DNA from: Mesorhizobium sp. B2-3-12
Lineage (GTDB): Bacteria > Pseudomonadota > Alphaproteobacteria > Rhizobiales > Rhizobiaceae
Direction: 5' to 3'
Assembly: GCF_006442205.1 (NCBI RefSeq)
Contig: NZ_VFVR01000003.1
Span: forward strand, 558,001 to 622,000
Length of the DNA stretch: 64,000 bases
In this document: in pieces, positions 27,295-36,012 of the stretch
How positions within the stretch are numbered: the first letter of the stretch is position 1
Layout of the letters: every line of letters starts with the position of its first letter
Notes under the pieces: generated by a model
Databases searched by the model: none
Told to the model about the DNA's origin: nothing
What the model saw: the letters and a program-made list of their open reading frames with translations, nothing else
Made by a program: the position numbers and the translations under genes

Positions 27295-28212
27295 TCAGAC
27301 TTCGAGCTTGGCCGGAAAACCAGGCGCGCGTAGCTCTGTTCCGACCGCGTCTTCCAGCAATTTGACGATCTGCGTCGACCAGGCGCCGCCGCCATAGGCT
27401 GCCTTGCCTTGCTCGAACATTGCGTTGACGCGCGATGCAAGCTCGAGCGGCACGCCGGATTTTTCGGCTATGGCGAGCGCGAAGCCAAGGTCCTTTAGCG
27501 CCAGGTCCATGGTGAAGCCGATGTCGTAGGAGCCGTTCAGCACGAGCTGGCTTTCGGTCTCGTGAACGAAGCTGTTGCCGGAAGAAGCAACGATGGCGTG
27601 GTAGGATTGCGCGAGGTCGAGCCCGCCTTGCTTGGCCAGCATCAGCGCCTCGCCGGCGGCGACGAGATGGATGAAGGCCAGCATGTTGGTGATGACCTTG
27701 ATCACCGCCGCCGAGCCGACCGGACCCATCAGGAACGATTTCGCGCACATCGCCTCGATGGCCTTGCGGTGGCGCTCGTAGAGGGCCGCATCGCCGCCGA
27801 CCAGCGCGGTGATCTTTCCAACCGCCGCCAGATGGACGCCGCCGGTGACCGGGCATTCCAATGTCTCGATCCCCTTGGCCGAGGCGAGGGCGGCAAGCCG
27901 CAAAATCTCGTCGCGGCCGTTGGTCGACATCTCGATCCAGGTGCCACCTTTTGGCAGGCCTTCCAGCAATCCGCCCGGGCCGGCCAGCACCGCTTCGCTG
28001 ACCTTCGGCGAGGGCAGGCAGCTTATGGCATTGCCGCTCCGTGCCGCGGCTTCGGCCGGGGTGTTCGCTGACGTAGCGCCGAGCGCGACGAGGCGCTCGA
28101 CGGCGGCGGGGTCGCGGTCGACAACGGTGACGGCAAAGCCGTTGCGGATCAGGCTGGCGGCAAGGTTGCCGCCGAGATGGCCAAGGCCGATGAAGGCGTA
28201 GCTTTCGCTCAC
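27295..28212 (-). CDS. NAD(P)-dependent 3-hydroxyisobutyrate dehydrogenase-family oxidoreductase
   Basis: 305 residues. An N-terminal Rossmann motif (FIGLGHLGGNLA), the PVTGG signature region (ECPVTGGVHLA) and the catalytic Lys in AAVIKVITNML place it in the HIBADH/GLYR family of beta-hydroxyacid dehydrogenases. GTG at 28212 overlaps the stop codon of the upstream dehydratase gene by four bases (GTGA), so translation is coupled. It is the last gene of the catabolic operon GMC oxidoreductase - dehydratase - dehydrogenase. The substrate is a hydroxy acid of unknown identity. Confidence 0.85.
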   Translation of the reverse strand: MSESYAFIGLGHLGGNLAASLIRNGFAVTVVDRDPAAVERLVALGATSANTPAEAAARSGNAISCLPSPKVSEAVLAGPGGLLEGLPKGGTWIEMSTNGRDEILRLAALASAKGIETLECPVTGGVHLAAVGKITALVGGDAALYERHRKAIEAMCAKSFLMGPVGSAAVIKVITNMLAFIHLVAAGEALMLAKQGGLDLAQSYHAIVASSGNSFVHETESQLVLNGSYDIGFTMDLALKDLGFALAIAEKSGVPLELASRVNAMFEQGKAAYGGGAWSTQIVKLLEDAVGTELRAPGFPAKLEV

Positions 28213-29423
28213 GGCATCAGCGGCGTCTGCATCATCTGCAGATGCAGGTCCTTGCCAGTGTAGGGATGCGCGTCGCAGACCGCCTCGTTGAGTTCGACGC
28301 CGAGGCCGGGCTCCTTCGAGGGAATGACATTGCCGTCCTGCCATTCGATTTTCTTCTTCAGCAGCGTGGCGTGGAAACCGTCCCACTGCTTAAGCGATTC
28401 CAGGATCAGGAAGTTGGGCAAGGTCACCGCCAGCTGGATGTTGGCCGCGCCGACGATCGGCCCGCAATAGCAATGCGGCGCGATCTGGATGTGGTAGGCC
28501 TCGGCCATGGCGGCGATCTTCTTGGTTTCGAGAATGCCGCCGGAGCGGCCGAGGTCCGGCTGCAGGATGGTCGCGGCGCGGTTCTCGATGACGCGGGCGA
28601 ATTCGAACTTCGTCGTCAGCCGCTCGCCGGTGGCGATCGGGATGGAAGTCGCACGCGCCACCTGCGCCATCACTTCGGGCATATCGGGCGGCACCGGCTC
28701 CTCGAACCAGAGGGGATCATAGGGCTCGATGGCGCGCGCCATGCGCAGCGCGCCCGATGCGGTGAACTGGCCGTGCGTGCCGAACAATATGTCGGCGCGG
28801 GTGCCGACCGCCTCGCGGATGGCCTTGATCATGCGGGTCGAGACATCGATGTCGACGAGGCGTGGCTGGTGGCCGTCGAAGGCGGTGTAGGGACCAGCCG
28901 GGTCGAGCTTGACGGCATTGAAACCCTGCTCGACATATTCGAGCGCGCAGGCCGCAGCCATCTCGGGGTCGTTGTAGACGTTCCTGCCGTCCGGCGCGTC
29001 CTCGGAATGGACGCTGCCGGTGTGCGGATAGAGATAGGTGTAGGAGCGCAGCGTCTCGTGCACCTGGCCGCCGAGCAGCTTGTAGACCGGCTTGTTGGCC
29101 TCCTTGCCGATGATGTCCCAGCAGGCCATTTCGAGTGCTGAGAAGCAGCCCATGCCGGAGACGTCGGGACGCTGGGTGAAGCCGGAGGAATAGGCGCGGC
29201 GGAAGAAGTTCTCGATGTCGTGCGGATCACGGCCGACGAGGTAGCGCTCGGCCATGTCCTCGATCATCCTGGCCGTGATGTGGGCCGAGAAGGTGGCGTT
29301 GTAGGCCTCGCCATAGCCGACCACGCCGCCATCGGTGGTCAGCTTGACGAAGATGAAGTATTTGCCGCCGATGCCGGGCGGCGGGTTGCCGACAACCCAG
29401 GTCTTGACGTCGGTGATCTTCAT
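28209..29423 (-). CDS. Mandelate racemase/muconate lactonizing enzyme family dehydratase-like protein
   Basis: 404 residues of the enolase superfamily, likely a sugar-acid dehydratase: N-terminal capping domain (MKITDVKTWVVGNP), then a barrel with NAVKLDPAG, the EEP motif, GERLTT and LQPDLGRSGG, and APHCYCGP near the C terminus. The usual first magnesium ligand, Asp in the VDANG motif, aligns here to Gly in LFGTHGQF; this may mark a subfamily or altered chemistry. It overlaps the GMC gene by four bases upstream and the dehydrogenase by four downstream, forming one operon. Confidence 0.88.
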   Translation of the reverse strand: MKITDVKTWVVGNPPPGIGGKYFIFVKLTTDGGVVGYGEAYNATFSAHITARMIEDMAERYLVGRDPHDIENFFRRAYSSGFTQRPDVSGMGCFSALEMACWDIIGKEANKPVYKLLGGQVHETLRSYTYLYPHTGSVHSEDAPDGRNVYNDPEMAAACALEYVEQGFNAVKLDPAGPYTAFDGHQPRLVDIDVSTRMIKAIREAVGTRADILFGTHGQFTASGALRMARAIEPYDPLWFEEPVPPDMPEVMAQVARATSIPIATGERLTTKFEFARVIENRAATILQPDLGRSGGILETKKIAAMAEAYHIQIAPHCYCGPIVGAANIQLAVTLPNFLILESLKQWDGFHATLLKKKIEWQDGNVIPSKEPGLGVELNEAVCDAHPYTGKDLHLQMMQTPLMP

Positions 29424-31036
29424 GTGTGGTCCTCCAGAACCAGTTCGGCGCCCTTCCACCCGGTCATGACCGAGGCGGCGTTGGTATTGCCGGTGATGTT
29501 GTCGGGAAAGATCGAGGCGTCGATGACGCGCAGCCCTTCAAGGCCGTGTACTTTCAGGCGCGGATCGACGACCGAACGCGAGGGGTCGGGCCCCATGCGG
29601 CAGGTCGACACCGGGTGGTAGACGGTGCCGGAGCGCTTCCTGAAATCGGTGATCAGGTCGGCGTCGGACTGGATCGACGGACCGGGCAACACCTCTTCGG
29701 CGATGATCTCGGCCATGGCAGGCATCGAGGCGATCTTGCGCACGAATTTCACCGCCGCCAGCATCTCGTCGACATCGGCATTGGTCGAGTAGGCGTTGGC
29801 GACGATTTTCGGATAATCCAGCGGGTTCTTGGAGCGGATCATGATCTCGCCCCGGCTCGATGGGCGGCAGTTGGACAGGCCGATGGAGAAACCCGGCCAT
29901 GGATCGGGCGTCAGGATCGGCCGCTCGCCGTTCCTCGGGATGACGGTCGAGAAGGCCTGGAAATAGAGCTGCATGTTGGGCCGCGAAAACGCCGGATCGG
30001 TGCGGAAGAAGCCGCCGCCATGGTTCATCGACAGCGACAGCGGCCCGGAGCGCGTCAGGATGTACTGCATGCCGACGAGCAGCTTGCCCCACCAGGGGCG
30101 CAGGATCTGGTTGAGCGTCGGCAGCTTGCCCTTGAAGGTGTAGTTGATGCCGACATGGTCCTGCAGGTTGGCGCCGACATTCTCGCTGGCGTGGACGACC
30201 GGGATGCCCAGCCCCTTGAGCAGGGCCGAAGGGCCGACGCCGGAAAGCTGCAGCAGCTGCGGCGAGTTGATCGAGCCTGCGGACAGGATCACTTCGTGGC
30301 CGCCGCGCGCGGTCTTCGTCCGGCCGTTCTGAAGGTACTCGATGCCCACGGCACGCTTGCCCTCGAACAGGATGCGGCTGGCCAGCGCGTTGGTCTCGAC
30401 GCGCACATTGGCGCGCTTCATCGCCGGGCGCAGGAAGGCGCGCGCGGCCGACATGCGGCGGCCGTTCCTGGTCGAGATCTGGTAGGTGCCGACGCCTTCC
30501 TGGGCCGCACCGTTGAAGTCGGGATTGAGCGGCAGGCCGGCCTGCTGGCCGGCGGCGAGATAGCGCTTGGTCAGCGGGTGGACGGCATCAGTGGTGTCGC
30601 TGATGTGGAGTGGCCCGCCGGTGCCGCGCCATGAGTCGGCGCCGGCCTCGTTGTCCTCGATCGCCTTGAAGGCGGGCAGCAGATCGTCATAGCCCCAGCC
30701 GAGGTTGCCGGCGGCGCGCCAATCGTCGAAATCCTCCCGCGCGCCTCGGATCCAGACCATGGCGTTGATCGAACTCGAGCCGCCGAGCAGCCTGCCGCGC
30801 GGCCAGTGGTCGACATTGCCGCCAAGGCCGGGGTCCGGCTCGGCCTTGTAGTTCCAGTTGACCTGGGGATCGAAGAAGGTCTTGCCGTAGCCGAGCGGCA
30901 TCTGGACGTAGAAGCGGCGGTCGCTGCCGCCGGCCTCCAGCACCAGCACCGAGAAGCGGCCCGAGGCGGAGAGCTTGTCGGCCAGGACCGACCCGGCCGA
31001 GCCGGAGCCGACGATGATGAAGTCATAGGTCTGCAT
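29420..31036 (-). CDS. GMC family FAD-dependent oxidoreductase (choline dehydrogenase-like)
   Basis: 538 residues. N-terminal FAD-binding VGSGSAGSVLADKLS (residues about 9-23), GMC motif HWPRGRLLGGSSSINAM (about 80-96), and the C-terminal catalytic region GTVYHPVSTCRMG and NTNAASVMTG with the His/Asn pair. It probably oxidises an alcohol or sugar; the downstream dehydratase and dehydrogenase suggest conversion of a polyol, sugar or sugar acid. ATG at 31036 starts the operon on the minus strand. The divergent purC gene lies 205 bases away. Confidence 0.9.
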   Translation of the reverse strand: MQTYDFIIVGSGSAGSVLADKLSASGRFSVLVLEAGGSDRRFYVQMPLGYGKTFFDPQVNWNYKAEPDPGLGGNVDHWPRGRLLGGSSSINAMVWIRGAREDFDDWRAAGNLGWGYDDLLPAFKAIEDNEAGADSWRGTGGPLHISDTTDAVHPLTKRYLAAGQQAGLPLNPDFNGAAQEGVGTYQISTRNGRRMSAARAFLRPAMKRANVRVETNALASRILFEGKRAVGIEYLQNGRTKTARGGHEVILSAGSINSPQLLQLSGVGPSALLKGLGIPVVHASENVGANLQDHVGINYTFKGKLPTLNQILRPWWGKLLVGMQYILTRSGPLSLSMNHGGGFFRTDPAFSRPNMQLYFQAFSTVIPRNGERPILTPDPWPGFSIGLSNCRPSSRGEIMIRSKNPLDYPKIVANAYSTNADVDEMLAAVKFVRKIASMPAMAEIIAEEVLPGPSIQSDADLITDFRKRSGTVYHPVSTCRMGPDPSRSVVDPRLKVHGLEGLRVIDASIFPDNITGNTNAASVMTGWKGAELVLEDHT

Positions 31037-31241
31037 GATGGAAATGGGAGGCTCCTGAAAACAGGGCGCAGCCTAGACGTGGCGGTGTCGAGAAGTCGCC
31101 GGGCCTTCCGGCATGCGTTGTGAAAAAAGCGACCGCGATGTCGAGGCGAGTTGCGGGGAATACCGACAATCGCGCTTGATATGCATGGGGTCGACGGACT
31201 ATGCGGTGACATCGGCCACTCTGCACAAGGCAGGAGAACCC

Positions 31242-32183
31242 ATGCGTGTCCTGTCGGATGCTTTCATTCCCGAACTGCCGGGCTACTACAAAGGCAAGGT
31301 CCGCGAAAACTACGACCTGGCAGACGGCAGGCGCATCATCATCGCCACCGACCGGCTCAGCGCCTTCGACATCATCCTGACCTCGATCCCGTTCAAGGGA
31401 GAGATCCTCACCCAGACCGCGCGCTACTGGTTCGAGGAAACCGCCGACATCTGTCCGAACCATGTGCTCGAATATCCCGACCCGAACGTCGTGGTCGGCA
31501 CAAGGCTCGACATCCTGCCGGTCGAGATCGTCGTGCGCGGCTATCTGGCCGGGACCACCAGCACCTCGATCCTGACCCGGTACAAGCGGGGCGAGCGGGA
31601 GATGTATGGAATGCGCCTGCCGGACGGAATGCGTGACAATGAGAAGCTGGCCGAACCGGTCATCACGCCGACCAGCAAGGCGGCCGATGGCGGCCATGAC
31701 GAACCGTTGTCCAGGGCCGAGATCATCGGGCAGGGGCTGCTCACCCAGGCGCAATGGGACACCGTCTCGGACTACGCCTTGAAGCTGTTCGCCCGCGGCC
31801 AGGCGCGCGCCGCCGAGCGCGGCCTGATCCTTGCCGACACGAAATATGAATTCGGCACCAACAAGGACGGGAAGATCATTCTCGCCGACGAAATCCACAC
31901 GCCCGACTCGAGCCGCTACTGGATCGCGGCGAGCTACGCACAGGCGCTGGAGAACGGCACGCGGCCGGAGAGCTTCGACAAGGATTTCATCCGCTCGTGG
32001 GTGACGGCGCGCTGCGATCCCTACAAGGACCCGATCCCCGAGATACCGGTCGAGATCGTCGAACAGGCTTCGCGCATCTATGCCCGGGCCTATGAGGCGA
32101 TCACCGGCAAGACGTTTATGCCCGACCTGTCCGGCGACACGGTGCTGGACCGCATCCGAGCTGGCCTTGGCCGTTATTTCTAG
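31242..32183 (+). CDS. purC: Phosphoribosylaminoimidazole-succinocarboxamide synthase, long form
   Basis: 313 residues. SAICAR synthase joins CAIR and aspartate in purine synthesis. The motifs [35 protein letters not shown] and the Glu/Asp-rich ATP region (LADTKYEFG) are present. The length and the DRLSAFD text are closer to the fungal/long form than to the 250-residue bacterial enzyme, and rhizobial genomes may carry a second, shorter purC elsewhere (not seen here). CAGGAGAAC precedes ATG at 31242. It is divergent from the GMC operon. Confidence 0.93.
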   Translation: MRVLSDAFIPELPGYYKGKVRENYDLADGRRIIIATDRLSAFDIILTSIPFKGEILTQTARYWFEETADICPNHVLEYPDPNVVVGTRLDILPVEIVVRGYLAGTTSTSILTRYKRGEREMYGMRLPDGMRDNEKLAEPVITPTSKAADGGHDEPLSRAEIIGQGLLTQAQWDTVSDYALKLFARGQARAAERGLILADTKYEFGTNKDGKIILADEIHTPDSSRYWIAASYAQALENGTRPESFDKDFIRSWVTARCDPYKDPIPEIPVEIVEQASRIYARAYEAITGKTFMPDLSGDTVLDRIRAGLGRYF

Positions 32184-32249
32184 GAGCCCATCAGCCTTGG
32201 CCTAGACTTGGACCTGGGAACCTTCCGTGGCACCGTTGATTTCGACATC

Positions 32250-33131
32250 ATGTTCGACGGTTTCCGACTGGAGAAGGTCCGCCTTACGAGCGCGACGCTC
32301 CGCGTTCGTGTCGGCGGGAGCGGACCAGCAATCCTCTTGCTGCACGGGCATCCGCGCACGCATGTCACCTGGCACAAGGTAGCCGACCTCCTGGTGAAGG
32401 ATCATACCGTTGTCTGCCCCGACTTGCGCGGGTTCGGGCAATCCTCGATTCCCGATGATACGACAGATCATTCCGGATCCTCGAAGCGAGCGAAGGCCCA
32501 GGATTGCATCGAACTGATGCGTTATTTGGGGTTCGACCGTTTCGCGGCGGTCGGGCATGATCGCGGCAGCTATACAGCCTTCAGGCTGGCGATGGACCAC
32601 CCGGCCGCCGTCAGCCGTCTGATGATCCTGGATGGGGTTCCGATCCTCGAAGCACTGGAGCGCTGCGACGCCCGATTTGCCGCCGCATGGTGGCATTGGT
32701 TCTTCTTCGCGCAACCGGACAAGCCCGAGCGCGCCATAAGCGCTGCCCCCGAACAATGGTACGGCGGATCGCCGGGGGAGATGGGCAAAGAGGCGTATGC
32801 GGACTATCTCGAAGCGATCCGCAATCCCGAAATCGTCCATGGCATGATCGAAGATTATCGGGCCGGCCTGTCGATCGACCATCTCCACGATGCGGAAGAT
32901 CGTCGATCGGGTCGCCGGATTCAGTGTCCGATGGCGGTGTTGTGGTCGCTGAAGGACGATCTCGAAGCCTTGTATGGAGATATCCTGGCAATCTGGAAAC
33001 CTTGGGCAGGCTCGACTCTCACCGGCAAGGGACTGCCGAGCGGCCATCACATGGCGGAGGAAATTCCGGATATGCTGGCCTTCGAAATCAACACCTTCGT
33101 TGCCCCTGACCGAGCCGCCAATCCCCGTTGA
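32250..33131 (+). CDS. Haloacetate dehalogenase-like alpha/beta hydrolase
   Basis: 293 residues. LLHGHPRTH, nucleophile elbow GHDRGSY with D104-R105, D128 as a likely second acid, and a terminal His in GLPSGHH match fluoroacetate dehalogenases. The halide-binding pair H149-W150 (WWHWFFFAQP) is present. However the second carboxylate-binding Arg of fluoroacetate dehalogenase (R114 there) is Tyr108 here, so the substrate is probably not haloacetate. ATG at 32250 (MFDGFRLEKV) matches the family start; an upstream TTG at 32208 is less likely. A thioesterase gene follows 92 bases later. Confidence 0.8.
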   Translation: MFDGFRLEKVRLTSATLRVRVGGSGPAILLLHGHPRTHVTWHKVADLLVKDHTVVCPDLRGFGQSSIPDDTTDHSGSSKRAKAQDCIELMRYLGFDRFAAVGHDRGSYTAFRLAMDHPAAVSRLMILDGVPILEALERCDARFAAAWWHWFFFAQPDKPERAISAAPEQWYGGSPGEMGKEAYADYLEAIRNPEIVHGMIEDYRAGLSIDHLHDAEDRRSGRRIQCPMAVLWSLKDDLEALYGDILAIWKPWAGSTLTGKGLPSGHHMAEEIPDMLAFEINTFVAPDRAANPR

Positions 33132-33223
33132 CTGCTTCCGCCATGACATCACCCGGTCGCGCGTTGACCTCCGGGCGCCTTGACGCTACGGGAGCGAGGG
33201 CAGTCGATATCGAGGGATCTCGC

Positions 33224-33619
33224 ATGGTGCACTATGCCGATGGACGGCCGATCGGAGACCTGACGCTGCGCACGCTGGCCATGCCATCCGACGCCAACGC
33301 GGCCGGCGACATTTTCGGCGGCTGGGTGATGGCGCAGATGGACCTTGCCTGCGGCATCCGTGCCGCCGAGCGCGCCAGGGGCCGGGTGGTGACCGCGGCG
33401 GTCAAGGAGATGTCCTTCGCCAAGCCGATGAAGATCGGCGACACGCTGTGCATCTACACCCATGTCGAACGCGTCGGCCGCACCTCGATGACGCTCAAGG
33501 TCGAAGCTTGGGCGCAGCGCTATCTCTCCGACCTGATGGAAAAGGTGACGCACGCCGATTTCGTCATGGTCGCGCTCGACGGTGAGGGCAAGCCGAAAGC
33601 GGTTCCGCCGGAAGGCTGA
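33224..33619 (+). CDS. Acyl-CoA thioesterase, YciA-like hotdog fold
   Basis: 131 residues, the normal YciA length. The hotdog motif AAGDIFGGWVMAQMDLACGIRA carries the Asn-Asp/Gly-Gly pattern of the active-site helix, and VVTAAVKEMSFAKP follows. It hydrolyses acyl-CoA in the cytoplasm. ATG at 33224 is preceded by CGAGGGA at six bases; an upstream frame to 33128 adds non-family residues. Confidence 0.85.
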   Translation: MVHYADGRPIGDLTLRTLAMPSDANAAGDIFGGWVMAQMDLACGIRAAERARGRVVTAAVKEMSFAKPMKIGDTLCIYTHVERVGRTSMTLKVEAWAQRYLSDLMEKVTHADFVMVALDGEGKPKAVPPEG

Positions 33620-33734
33620 GCGGGGCGGTTCGTCCAATCCCTGGCATTTGTAACATCGTCCTTGCGGACGATGCGCGTGGCGACATCCAATGGTTGCCTT
33701 CATCTCCGATCCTGACGGCGTTGGGGGAGAGACA

Positions 33735-33938
33735 ATGCGTCAACACATGCTGAACGGCGGGCTCATGGCAGCCATGGTCGCCCTGGTCTGCCTGCTTGGC
33801 ATAACCGCCTATGCCGAAGTCGAACAGGACCGTCCACGCACAGCCTGCTCGCAAGGCAATGTGCGGGGCAAGCAGCCGGCCGCACCTTGCGCAAACTGCG
33901 CTCCGGCGGCTTGCGAGGACGGGGCGCCAGGAGCCTGA
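33735..33938 (+). CDS. Small Cys-rich secreted or membrane protein, unknown
   Basis: 67 residues: a hydrophobic segment (GGLMAAMVALVCLLGITAYA) as signal or anchor, then a short Arg/Pro-rich tail with four Cys (TAC, CANC, AAC). ATG at 33735 has GGGGAGAG upstream. Nothing more is known; it may be a small secreted peptide or just a chance frame. Confidence 0.4.
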   Translation: MRQHMLNGGLMAAMVALVCLLGITAYAEVEQDRPRTACSQGNVRGKQPAAPCANCAPAACEDGAPGA

Positions 33939-34107
33939 CTTTCACGCCTTTGGGATACCGACCGTTGTCAGCGGAGCGAAACTCGCGGGGCGCCGTCCGG
34001 ACGGGCGCAAGACCAGGTTGCAGGTCTGGTCAACGAGTCAGGAATTCGACCGCGTCAGGCAATGCCGCTTGCTCTCGAAACTCCGCAGCCCTTGCCACGC
34101 AAGGGTT

Positions 34108-34476
34108 TCAGACACGCATCTCGTCGAATCTGGCGCGTGCCGACTGGACGCGTTGGGTGTTCTTGCGCGCCCATTCGCCAAGCGCCGCGACCGGCACCAG
34201 CAACTCGTGGCCGAGCTCGGTCAGCTCGTAATCGACGCGCGGCGGGATGGTCGGAAACACCTTGCGGGTGACGAAACCGTCGCGCTCCAGGCCGCGCAAT
34301 GTGGTGGTCAGCATCTTCTGCGAGATGCCTCCGACAGCCGCGCGCAGCTCGTTGAAACGCAGCGGTCCGCCGCCAAGCTTGCCGACCACGAGCACGGTCC
34401 ATTTGTCGCCGACACGCTGCAGGATTTCCGACACGGCCCGGCAGTCCTCGGTGTTATGCGGGTGCCTCAGTAACAA
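34108..34476 (-). CDS. HxlR family transcriptional regulator
   Basis: 122 residues with the HxlR winged helix (CRAVSEILQRVGDKWTVLVVGKLGGGPLRFNELRAAVGGISQKMLTTTLRGLERDGFVTR). Members are often thiol- or aldehyde-sensing repressors, but the usual conserved N-terminal Cys is C12 here (EDCRAV). The start is TTG at 34476, decided by a perfect AAGGAGG seven bases upstream. It is divergent from the FMN reductase gene and the intergenic palindrome is a likely operator. Confidence 0.9.
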   Translation of the reverse strand: MLLRHPHNTEDCRAVSEILQRVGDKWTVLVVGKLGGGPLRFNELRAAVGGISQKMLTTTLRGLERDGFVTRKVFPTIPPRVDYELTELGHELLVPVAALGEWARKNTQRVQSARARFDEMRV

Positions 34477-34523
34477 AAACGTGCCTCCTTGCGCGCCGAA
34501 TTGTCAGTATCACATATAGCGCC

Positions 34524-34540
34524 GGTATCCAAACGATACC
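34524..34540. promoter_or_regulatory. HxlR-type operator palindrome
   Basis: GGTATC (34524-34529) and GATACC (34535-34540) are exact inverse complements around CAAAC, midway between the divergent hxlR and FMN-reductase starts. HxlR repressors commonly bind such GTATC-type repeats. Confidence 0.5.
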
Positions 34541-34564
34541 AAATTCCCGCAAGGAGAGCCCCTT

Positions 34565-35170
34565 ATGTCCAAGCCCAAGATCGCCATTGTCGTCGGTTCG
34601 ACGCGCGCCGCTCGCTTCGCCGACGTGCCGACGCAGTGGATCGCCAAGATCGCCAAGTCGCATGCCGACATCGATGTCGAAGTCGTCGACCTGCGTGACT
34701 TCCCGCTGCCCTTCTTCGACGAAGTGGCCTCCTCCGCCTGGGCGCCGTCGCAGAACGAAGTCGCGCAGCGCTGGCAGAAGAAGGTCGCCGAGTTCGACGG
34801 CTTCATCTTCACCGCCGCCGAATACAATCACGGCCCGACGGCCGTGCTGAAAAACGCCATCGACTACGCCGCCAACGAATGGAACAAGAAGCCGGCCGGC
34901 TTCGTCGGTTATGGCAGCGTCGGCGGCGCCCGCGCCGTCGAACAGCTTCGTCTCCACGCGGTCGAACTGCAGATGGCGCCGGTCAAGTCGGCCGTCCACA
35001 TCGCCTGGGGCGACTTCCTCGCCGTGCGCCAGGGCGAGAAGAAGCTCGAGGATCTCGAACATCTGAACCAGGCCGCCACCGCGCTGGTCAACGACGTCGC
35101 CTGGTGGGCAAAGGTGCTGAAGGCCGCTCGCGCCGCCGATGCCATCGCCGGGGAAGCCCAGGCGGCCTGA
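34565..35170 (+). CDS. NADPH-dependent FMN reductase
   Basis: 201 residues of the flavodoxin-fold FMN reductase/azoreductase group: IVVGSTRAARFA at the N terminus binds FMN phosphate and TAAEYNHGPTAVLKNAIDYA is the isoalloxazine loop. It reduces flavin or quinones with NADPH. ATG at 34565 follows AAGGAGAG. Its control by the divergent HxlR protein points to an oxidative or electrophile response. Confidence 0.88.
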   Translation: MSKPKIAIVVGSTRAARFADVPTQWIAKIAKSHADIDVEVVDLRDFPLPFFDEVASSAWAPSQNEVAQRWQKKVAEFDGFIFTAAEYNHGPTAVLKNAIDYAANEWNKKPAGFVGYGSVGGARAVEQLRLHAVELQMAPVKSAVHIAWGDFLAVRQGEKKLEDLEHLNQAATALVNDVAWWAKVLKAARAADAIAGEAQAA

Positions 35171-35235
35171 TCCACCGGATCGGATTGTCCTCCCAAGGAA
35201 TATGGTGGCGGCGCTTGCGCCGCCCTTTTCTCGTT

Positions 35236-35339
35236 AGAGCGGTTCACCGTTTGGTGGAATCGCTGAGCCGCTCTAACCCTTTGTTTTTACGCAATTCCGG
35301 ACGGAAAGCCGTTATACACTTTTCCAGGAATTGCTCTAG
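35236..35339. repeat. AATTGCTCTA-type palindromic repeat (type B)
   Basis: Starts TAGAGCGG and has CCGCTCTA, a hairpin at 35235-35275, then TTTTTACGCAATTCCGGACGG and GGAATTGCTCTA, a second hairpin. The same two-hairpin order recurs at 43693-43821, so it is a dispersed element. Confidence 0.7.
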
Positions 35340-35344
35340 AGCCG

Positions 35345-35544
35345 ACGCGCGCGGATCGGGCGTCCGCGTCGTCCTCCGGATGGGAGGGGTAGATCAGCCC
35401 CCGATCTCCGTCGACCCGAAACAGGATCGATACACGCCTCTCAAAGCCGACGACGCGTATCCCTGGTCCTATGGCATCGCGCACGGCGCCCCGTACTGTC
35501 ATACTATTTCCAGACATAGGCCCAACTTGGCCGTCAGTGCGCAC
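35345..35544 (-). pseudogene. Possible remnant of RelE/ParE-type toxin gene
   Basis: The minus-strand frame here reads GIRVVGFERRVSILFRVDGDRGLIY, which resembles the C-terminal core strands of ParE/RelE toxins (R-R-Y-x-I-x-F-R-x-D). It lacks the N-terminal half and no antitoxin is visible. The signal is weak; it may be chance. Confidence 0.25.
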
Positions 35545-35612
35545 GTCGTTTTTGCTCCGATGCGCTCGCCCACCACCTGTCAGAAGCCGGTTTCGACAAT
35601 CGTTTTCACCAT

Positions 35613-36012
35613 CTCAGCATCTCGTCGCGGCGGCTCGCCAAAAAGGCGCTTGTACTCGCGGCTGAACCGCTGTCGGCGCTCGACCGCACGCTGCGCGATA
35701 CCATGCGGCGCGAACTCAAACGGCTGCATCAGGAAACCGGCGTGACCTTCGTCTATGTTACCCATGACCAGGAGGAAGCCTACGCCATGTCGGATCGCAT
35801 AGGTTGGCACCCCGCGCGACATATACCGCGCGCCCGCCTCACGCTTCGTCGCGGGCTTCCTCGGCGGCAACAACATCGTTTCGGCGCGTGTTGTCGATGG
35901 CGCGATGGAACTGTTCGGGAGCCGGGCGCCGATGCCCCGGGGCTACGAAGGCGCAAGGCCGCCATTCGTCGCGCGGCGATCGGGTGAACCCGCCGCCGGA
36001 GGAGTCGCCTAA
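35613..36012 (+). pseudogene. Frameshifted remnant of PotA/FbpC-type ABC transporter ATPase
   Basis: Two adjoining frames together read like the C-terminal half of a PotA-type ATPase. Frame one carries [28 protein letters not shown] and [18 protein letters not shown], with the Walker B LDEP degraded to LAAEP. It shifts near 35800 into a frame reading [19 protein letters not shown] and [11 protein letters not shown] to a stop at 36010-36012. About ten codons between SDRI and VGTP are missing. The N-terminal half, including Walker A, is absent, so it cannot encode an active transporter ATPase. No permease genes lie near. Confidence 0.75.

Noticed and set aside
35470..35612. Further upstream part of the ABC ATPase remnant
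   Set aside because: Weak resemblance (LFPDIGPTW to LFPHLTV) was too short and out of frame to claim.
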